From Neolewinella persica DSM 23188 (lineage in GTDB: Bacteria; Bacteroidota; Bacteroidia; Chitinophagales; Saprospiraceae): a stretch of 64,000 nucleotides of DNA. The position numbers and the translations under genes were made by a program. Below are positions 59,307-64,000 of the stretch, one piece after another. How positions within the stretch are numbered: the first letter of the stretch is position 1; every line of letters begins with the position of its first letter. The stretch covers positions 1 through 64,000 of the forward strand of contig NZ_KB890497.1 of assembly GCF_000373105.1 (NCBI RefSeq), in the 5' to 3' direction. The notes below the pieces were generated by a model that did not search any database, was not told where the DNA came from, and saw only the letters and a program-made list of their open reading frames with translations.

Positions 59307-59314
59307 CTAAGGTA
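59307..59314 (-). promoter_or_regulatory. -7 box of aroK
   Basis: On the minus strand TACCTTAG, then CCTC, then ATC. If transcription starts about 5 nt after the box, the transcript begins at or next to the proposed start codon. Confidence 0.45.
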
Positions 59315-59431
59315 GTACTTAGTCTTTAGTTAACAGACAATAGTGGTCTACGATAGATTTACGGCCTAACAAGAGCACGTTAATATTCAAACTTAGTCTA
59401 ATAAGTGCTGGAATCCCCACCCCGGAAGGCG

Positions 59432-59439
59432 TAATTTTG
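59432..59439 (+). promoter_or_regulatory. -7 box of ppa
   Basis: TAATTTTG, an exact TAnnTTTG, 26 nt before the ppa ATG. Confidence 0.6.
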
Positions 59440-59465
59440 CGGCCGAATCCCAAAACCAGATTAAC

Positions 59466-60191
59466 ATGGCTCACGAAGCTTACGATAAACTATGGAAACT
59501 CATCGGACTGCGTTACAAATCGCACCCCTGGCACGGTATCGAGATTGGCAGCCGTACACCGGAAGTAGTTACTTCCTTTATTGAGGTTATTCCCTCCGAT
59601 ACGGTAAAATACGAGGTGGACAAGAAGACTGGCTACCTCAAGATCGATCGGCCACAGAAGTTCTCCAACATCGTCCCGGCCCTCTACGGCTTTATTCCCC
59701 GGACGTATTGCAAAGAAAGAGTGGCCGCTTATTGCATGGAGCAAACTGGGCGTAAGGACATCGTTGGTGACGATGACCCGCTGGATATCTGCGTCCTGAC
59801 GGAGCGGGAAGTCACGCACGGAAACATCATCGTTAAAGCCAAGGTCATCGGTGGGTTTAGGATGCTGGACGGCGGCGAAGCCGACGATAAGATCATTGCC
59901 GTACTGGACAACGACGAAGTGTACAGTGCCTGGGACGACGTGAAGGAGTTGCCCCCGAGCATTGTACGCAGGTTACAGCACTATTTTCTGACCTATAAGT
60001 CTTTACCGGACGAGACGGCGAAATGTGAGATCACCGACGTCTACGGCCGGGAAGAAGCATACGAAGTTATTCGCCGCAGCCAAGAAGATTATGCCGCAGC
60101 GTACGGTAACCTGGAGGAGGTGATGTCGGTCACGCTGATGGAAGCGATGGACTTTAGTACGCGGCGGACGGAGATTCTTAAGGATTTATAG
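59466..60191 (+). CDS. ppa: Inorganic pyrophosphatase (family I)
   Basis: 241 aa. Hydrolyses pyrophosphate to phosphate in the cytoplasm and so drives biosynthesis. The family I pattern is present: EVIPSDTVKYEVDKKTGYLKID cut at usual residues, YGFIPRTYC, and the metal-binding DPLDICVL (with GDDDPLD) motif, then GGEADDKIIAV. Longer than the E. coli enzyme (about 175 aa), as in other Bacteroidota. It is divergent from aroK. Confidence 0.95.
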   Translation: MAHEAYDKLWKLIGLRYKSHPWHGIEIGSRTPEVVTSFIEVIPSDTVKYEVDKKTGYLKIDRPQKFSNIVPALYGFIPRTYCKERVAAYCMEQTGRKDIVGDDDPLDICVLTEREVTHGNIIVKAKVIGGFRMLDGGEADDKIIAVLDNDEVYSAWDDVKELPPSIVRRLQHYFLTYKSLPDETAKCEITDVYGREEAYEVIRRSQEDYAAAYGNLEEVMSVTLMEAMDFSTRRTEILKDL

Positions 60192-60275
60192 TTCATAGTT
60201 CAGTAGTCTGTAGTTCAATAGCCTGAAGCAAGGGCTCCATATCCATGAACTATAGAGTATGAACTATTGAACTAC
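60189..60275. repeat. Inverted short-word repeat (TAGTTCA / TGAACTA)
   Basis: GTTCATAGTTCAGTAGTCTG and TAGTTCAATAG on the left face ATGAACTATAG, ATGAACTATTGAACTAC on the right. It begins on the ppa stop codon. Confidence 0.7.
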
Positions 60276-60697
60276 TAACGCGAATCAAGAGCTAAAACCA
60301 GAAAATTGGACGCTTGGAGGTAGGGTATACAAAATTTCGTCTAGAACCTCTAAAAGTCGCCTCTCCCCCAGCCCCTCTCCCCCGGAGAGGGGTGACCCAA
60401 GCATCAGTGTTTTCAGGCGAAATGGAGGAAGGATTCACGCTCAAAACTCAAGTAAATACAACCATCTAAGCTGCTTGAGACGATACAGCAAGGCAGTAGC
60501 CGCAGCGTAGTTTAGTTCCCCTCTCCGGGGGAGAGGGGTTAGGGGAGAGGCGACTTCGCACAGGGTTAAGTCTCTAAATATCGGACACCCTTGCTCGGAG
60601 GTTACTACCGACAAAATTGCTGCGCAATTCCGTCGATCGCAACGCTCCGAGCGTCTGCACTTGGCCTTTTAGCCTTTGATTCGCGTTACTAGACTAG
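60275..60697. mobile_element. Nested inverted-repeat element (MITE-like)
   Basis: Outer ends: CTAACGCGAATCAAGAGC (60275-60292, then TAAAA) is inverse to TTTTAGCCTTTGATTCGCG (60667-60685, then TTAC). Inside lies a larger inverted pair: 60356-60392 (GTCGCCTCTCCCCCAGCCCC...) and 60518-60554 (...GGGGAGAGGCGAC), 37 bp each with about three mismatches and each itself palindromic (CTCTCCCCCGGAGAG). About 125 bp lie between. No coding capacity is seen. The outer repeat also occurs alone at 38924-38953. Confidence 0.6.
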
Positions 60698-60709
60698 CAA
60701 CTAATTACC

Positions 60710-60717
60710 TACATTTG
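60710..60717 (+). promoter_or_regulatory. -7 box of the DUF1573-yajC-ybbR operon
   Basis: TACATTTG, an exact TAnnTTTG, 28 nt before ATG 60746. Confidence 0.6.
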
Positions 60718-60745
60718 CCCTTCGGCGAAAAACCTCCCGCTACGT

Positions 60746-61243
60746 ATGAAATTGATCTTTCAGGTTCTACTCCCTGCTTTTCTTCTTTCCCTGCTCCTAA
60801 GTTGTGAGTCTGGACCCGCGTCCGCGCCGGATAATGGAACAGATGTGTCGGAACTCGGCCCGAATGCTGCCTTGATTCGTAACCCGGTAGATGCCGGGGT
60901 GGACAATATCGATACGGTAAACGTGGCGAAATTATCCTTTGCTGAAGCCAACAAATTTACTTTTGGAAGTGTAAAAGAGGGGGAAGTCGTCAACCATGAT
61001 TTTACCTTTACCAATACTGGTAAGGTGCCGTTGTTGATTACAAAAGCCCGATCTACCTGTGGCTGCACGGTCCCTGCTTATCCCGAGCAACCCGTTGCTC
61101 CGGGAGAGGGAGGGGTCATCTCGGTGGCCTTCGACACAAAAAACAAATACGGACAGCAAACCAAAGCCGTCACGATTACTGCAAATACTTATCCTGCCTC
61201 CACTGTTGTGTACATTGATGGCACCGTAATAAAAGAAAAATAA
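60746..61243 (+). CDS. DUF1573 lipoprotein
   Basis: 165 aa. The signal ends in LLLSCESG, a lipobox. The DUF1573 domain is recognised by FTFTNTGKVPLLITKARSTCGCTVPAYP and GVISVAFDTK, an Ig-like (ASH/MSP-type) fold. Codons just after the lipobox (SGPASAPD) lie in a worn family A arm at 60813-60829. In many Bacteroidota a DUF1573 gene sits directly upstream of yajC, as here (2-nt gap). Function unknown. Confidence 0.9.
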   Translation: MKLIFQVLLPAFLLSLLLSCESGPASAPDNGTDVSELGPNAALIRNPVDAGVDNIDTVNVAKLSFAEANKFTFGSVKEGEVVNHDFTFTNTGKVPLLITKARSTCGCTVPAYPEQPVAPGEGGVISVAFDTKNKYGQQTKAVTITANTYPASTVVYIDGTVIKEK

Positions 61244-61245
61244 CC

Positions 61246-61560
61246 ATGGAATCTCTCTTTCTTCAAGCTTCAGGCAGTCCACTCACGGGTTTGCTGCCAA
61301 TGTTTTTGATGCTCGGTGTCATCGTCGTTTTCATGGTACTGCCACAACGTAAAAAGGCCAAGGAACAAAAAAACTTCGAGGAGGCGCTGGATAAGGGCAA
61401 TGAGGTGGTTACCGCCAGCGGTATGCTGGGGCGGATCGACAAAATCGAAGGGGCCATCGTTACCCTCAACGTGGGGAATAAGACGTACATTCGGGTAACA
61501 AAAAATTCTATCTCAAAGGGGCTTACTGATGCCGTTCACGCTAAAGACACTGACAAGTAA
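61246..61560 (+). CDS. yajC: Preprotein translocase subunit YajC
   Basis: 104 aa. One membrane helix (LLPMFLMLGVIVVFMVLP) followed by the family's cytoplasmic signature QRKKAKEQKNFEEALDKGNEVVTASGMLGRIDKIE. YajC associates with SecDF. It starts 2 nt after the DUF1573 stop and overlaps the next gene by 32 nt. Confidence 0.95.
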   Translation: MESLFLQASGSPLTGLLPMFLMLGVIVVFMVLPQRKKAKEQKNFEEALDKGNEVVTASGMLGRIDKIEGAIVTLNVGNKTYIRVTKNSISKGLTDAVHAKDTDK

Positions 61561-62497
61561 GAATCCGCTGGGGCAAATGACACCGGAAGACCGGAATATT
61601 TTGCTCATTTGCCTGGGTGCTGCGCTGGTTTTTTGGCTGATCCTGAATTTATCCCGCGATTATGACATCAACCGTAGTGTTGAGGTCAACTATCTGGTGG
61701 ACCCCGAGCGGGTGCTGGTAGGGAGAATGCCCGAGCAGCTCGAAGCAAAAGTTAATGGAAACGGCTGGAACCTGATCTGGGAAAGTATGCGGCCCGGTAA
61801 CCTTCCGGTCGAAATTGACGTACGTAACCGGGACAACCTCCGGCTCACCAGCACCGATCTTTTGCGGCAAATCAGCCGGAAGCTCTCCAGCTCTAAACTC
61901 ACGCCCGAACTCCCCGGCTTTGAATCGATTCCCATCCTGACCACCCCGAAAGAGGGTAAGCGGGTACCCATTGTCAGTAAAGTTAAGTTGCAGTTTGCAG
62001 AAGGTCATATGGCCCTGGAAGCTCCAGTCATCACGCCCGACAGTATCACGATAACCGGCGCAACGGATGCGCTGGAAGGTGTTGAGGAATGGCCAACTTT
62101 AGGTCTTATTTTGAAAGACGTAAACGAAGACATCGATAACATTGTAGGCCTTGAACCCTCCGAGGAAGGGATTACCTTATCCCGTCAGGAGGTGCGCGTT
62201 CAACTCAATGTAGAAGCTTTTATCCAGGAAAAAATCACCGTTCCCGTCACCGTTGAAAATGCTCCGGTAGACCAGGCCTTCGAGTATTCCCCAAAGGAGG
62301 TCCAATTAGTCATCAGCCTGCCGCAACGTGCGTTCGGCAGCTTTCGGCCCAGTGATTTTTTGTTGGTTGCTGACCTTTCCGGACATGCTTCCGGAACCAG
62401 CTATAATACCGTACCGCTAACTTTGGTACGGAAGCCCGGTACGGTTGTCGGGGCTCGGTTTTCGCCTCGGGTGGTGGAGTATTATCTGGTGGAGTAG
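61529..62497 (+). CDS. YbbR-like domain protein
   Basis: 322 aa from ATG 61529 (306 aa if ATG 61577). An N-terminal membrane anchor (ILLICLGAALVFWLILNLS) is followed by YbbR-like repeats (VNYLVDPERVLVGRMPEQLEAKVNG; VTVENAPVDQAFEYSPKEVQLVIS). In Gram-positives YbbR (CdaR) controls diadenylate cyclase; in Bacteroidota the gene usually lies between yajC and coaE. Here coaE is missing and repeat B follows instead. Confidence 0.88.
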   Translation: MPFTLKTLTSKNPLGQMTPEDRNILLICLGAALVFWLILNLSRDYDINRSVEVNYLVDPERVLVGRMPEQLEAKVNGNGWNLIWESMRPGNLPVEIDVRNRDNLRLTSTDLLRQISRKLSSSKLTPELPGFESIPILTTPKEGKRVPIVSKVKLQFAEGHMALEAPVITPDSITITGATDALEGVEEWPTLGLILKDVNEDIDNIVGLEPSEEGITLSRQEVRVQLNVEAFIQEKITVPVTVENAPVDQAFEYSPKEVQLVISLPQRAFGSFRPSDFLLVADLSGHASGTSYNTVPLTLVRKPGTVVGARFSPRVVEYYLVE

Positions 62498-62530
62498 GTG
62501 TGGGTGTACTTTACTCATGACGCGGCAGAG

Positions 62531-62565
62531 AACCATTAAGGCACTAAGGGCTACACCAAGGGAAG
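62531..62565. repeat. Repeat family B (CACTAAGG words)
   Basis: ACCATTAAGGCACTAAGGGC followed by TACACCAAGGG, the third copy of the family seen at 14498 and 46726. Confidence 0.7.
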
Positions 62566-62602
62566 GCTGGCTACCAAGAAAACGAGCGCAGCGAGATTTA
62601 GT

Positions 62603-64000
62603 CTATCTCCGCGAGCGAATCACCGAAACTGGCATTAGTTCATCATAAGTTCCCGTCAGCGTAGGCGTCTGGATGTTACCGGTATAACGGCGGACTTCGC
62701 GGTGAACAAAGTTGAACAGTTCCTGGATGGAAACGAGCTTATCGCCATTGCTGTCGGCTTCTCCCTGCATACCCCGGATGAGGTAGTGGCTGAAGATACC
62801 GGACCGGAGCCCACCGTCTTCTAGGCTGATCTCTTCGCCCTTGCTGGAGAGCAGAAGCGCGGTGGAGGCCTGGGCATTGTTCAGCGCGTCGTAGTAAGCA
62901 TTCAGGGTGGCATCAACACCGCCGCCTCCGATACCACCTCCTTTAGCATTGTCCCTACCGCCAAGGCTGCCACTGTGGCAAGCATCGGCGATGACGAGTT
63001 TGTGGCGTGCACGGCTCGCCATCAAAGCGTCGCGCAATTGGTAGTGTTCGAGGCGATTGACGAATCCGTCGTAGTCGACGGGTAGGAAGGATCCCTTTAA
63101 ACCGTGACCGCTGAAATAAAAGAGGATGACATCGTTTTCATCGGCACGTCGGTAAGTTTCCCGCATGGCCATGATGATGTTGCGGTGGGTGGCGTCCTCG
63201 TCAATAAGCACTTTTACCTGCTCGTTGGGCAGGGCCCCTCCTTCCACACTGCGGAGGAAACCGGCAAGTTGGTAAGCGTCATCGTCGGTGTACTTGAGGG
63301 TCCGCATATGGGTGTACCGGGCTGCACCCACGACGACAGCCCATACTTTCACCGTTGGGTCGAAATCGGGGGTTATATTCTGAGCCGGGCGGCCCATGGC
63401 GGAAAATATTTTTCGGTAGAGCGCGCCGTTACGCCATATGCCTCCGTGCATTTCGCCGTCGGCGTAATACATAATGCCTAATCCTTCCGGCTGGTGGTTA
63501 TTGAATCCACCGTGGTAGGTATTGCCGTTTGTGTAAGCCACCGTTCCGTTTCCAGCGGGTAGGCTGGAATTCACCTTGCCGTAGAAGGTGGTGCCATTGG
63601 GGTAGCGATACTTGCCCCGGTTGTTGTCTCCACAACCTCCATTACAATCAGGAGCGGCAGCAAGGTCACCCTGGAAACCAAGGGAGGACCAGTCGGCGTG
63701 GAAATTGTCACCTTCCCAGTCTCCGGAGAGTTCGGTTCCGTCTTCGAAGATCATTTTGCCCCGTCCGTCCCGCTGATTATTTTTCCATTGCCCGATGTAC
63801 TTGTCGCCATTAGCGTACTGCATGGTGCCATTACCCGTAAGATTAGTGCCGTCAGTTTCCCCTTCGTAATAGTCGTTATTAGCAAAAGTGAAAGCGACTT
63901 CTCCTTTCAATCGGTCGAAGGCCCAGGTGGCTTTCATTTCATTCTTATTGGCGAAGGTTATGGTGCCTTCTCCATGACGTTTGCCCTGGTGGAAACCACC
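62603..64000 (-). CDS. MORN-repeat caspase-family protease, 5' end cut by the window
   Basis: At least 465 aa; the frame runs off the right edge, so the true start is outside. Residues up to about 200 hold MORN-like repeats (GNGTMQYANGDKYIGQWKNN, NGTTFYGKVNSSLPAGNGTV). A peptidase C14 caspase domain follows, with the catalytic His in ILFYFSGHGL and Cys in VIADACHSGSLGG. Between them the usual VGAARYTHMRTLKYTDDDAYQLA is seen, and after the Cys a Gly-rich loop and GIFSHYLIRGM. It is probably an orthocaspase-like cysteine protease specific for basic P1; bacterial members act in stress or self-killing systems. No signal peptide can be judged. Confidence 0.9.
   Translation of the reverse strand, partial: GGFHQGKRHGEGTITFANKNEMKATWAFDRLKGEVAFTFANNDYYEGETDGTNLTGNGTMQYANGDKYIGQWKNNQRDGRGKMIFEDGTELSGDWEGDNFHADWSSLGFQGDLAAAPDCNGGCGDNNRGKYRYPNGTTFYGKVNSSLPAGNGTVAYTNGNTYHGGFNNHQPEGLGIMYYADGEMHGGIWRNGALYRKIFSAMGRPAQNITPDFDPTVKVWAVVVGAARYTHMRTLKYTDDDAYQLAGFLRSVEGGALPNEQVKVLIDEDATHRNIIMAMRETYRRADENDVILFYFSGHGLKGSFLPVDYDGFVNRLEHYQLRDALMASRARHKLVIADACHSGSLGGRDNAKGGGIGGGGVDATLNAYYDALNNAQASTALLLSSKGEEISLEDGGLRSGIFSHYLIRGMQGEADSNGDKLVSIQELFNFVHREVRRYTGNIQTPTLTGTYDELMPVSVIRSRR

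Overview
The window looks like a chromosomal segment of a Bacteroidota bacterium, most likely from the Saprospiria (Lewinella-like). The evidence is: Bacteroidota-type -7 promoter boxes (TAnnTTTG) and few purine-rich ribosome sites; a short primary sigma factor without region 1.1; type IX secretion (T9SS) C-terminal domains of both kinds (type A on a haloperoxidase, type B on a gliding-motility-type protein); an S46 dipeptidyl-peptidase; small Bacteroidota-type proteins (DUF2256, DUF6435); and a YajC/YbbR cluster. The genus is inferred, not shown.

Layout. 1-350: the end of an rRNA operon (23S-5S spacer, 5S rRNA, terminator). 0.5-3.8 kb: membrane-anchored subtilisin, then a coupled SDR / cupin / Rof-like trio. 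3.8-9.9 kb (minus): a three-gene set with planctomycete-type cytochrome c, DUF1549/DUF1553 and DUF1501 proteins. 10-20 kb: TPR lipoprotein, serC, small membrane protein, HAD hydrolase, NTF2-like protein, dinB, membrane LytTR regulator, serine hydrolase, zinc alcohol dehydrogenase. 20-31 kb: glgX, PyrR-like phosphoribosyltransferase, S46 peptidase, secreted unknown, SDMT-like methyltransferase, COX3, two tiny proteins, T9SS type B protein, VOC protein. 31-39 kb: PepSY-type membrane protein, PP2C-like phosphatase, TPR/HTH membrane regulator, TrmH-type methyltransferase, three unknowns, rpoD, START-like protein. 39-51 kb: AddB-like nuclease, M50 protease, dnaA, a UshA-like 5'-nucleotidase split over two genes, DUF423, an NTT-like carrier with HEAT repeats, a class A beta-lactamase-like protein. 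51-64 kb: secreted PEP/pyruvate-binding (PPDK-like) protein, T9SS-exported vanadium haloperoxidase, second subtilisin, aroK, ppa, DUF1573-yajC-ybbR, and a caspase/MORN protein cut by the window edge.

Most genes are single transcription units or pairs. Three signals stand out. (1) A dispersed palindromic repeat (core GGCGCGGCCGCAGGTGCA) occurs at about 15 loci. It sits mostly between genes, but copies also form the ends of signal peptides and an in-frame insertion in a 5'-nucleotidase subunit. (2) Gene borders carry many different short-word repeats, often folded as inverted arms. (3) Three genes (aroK, the PP2C-like gene and the NTT-like carrier) have conserved N-termini that begin exactly at an ATC codon with no usable ATG/GTG/TTG. 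In two of them the ATC lies 4 nt after a -7 box, which suggests leaderless transcripts starting on AUC.
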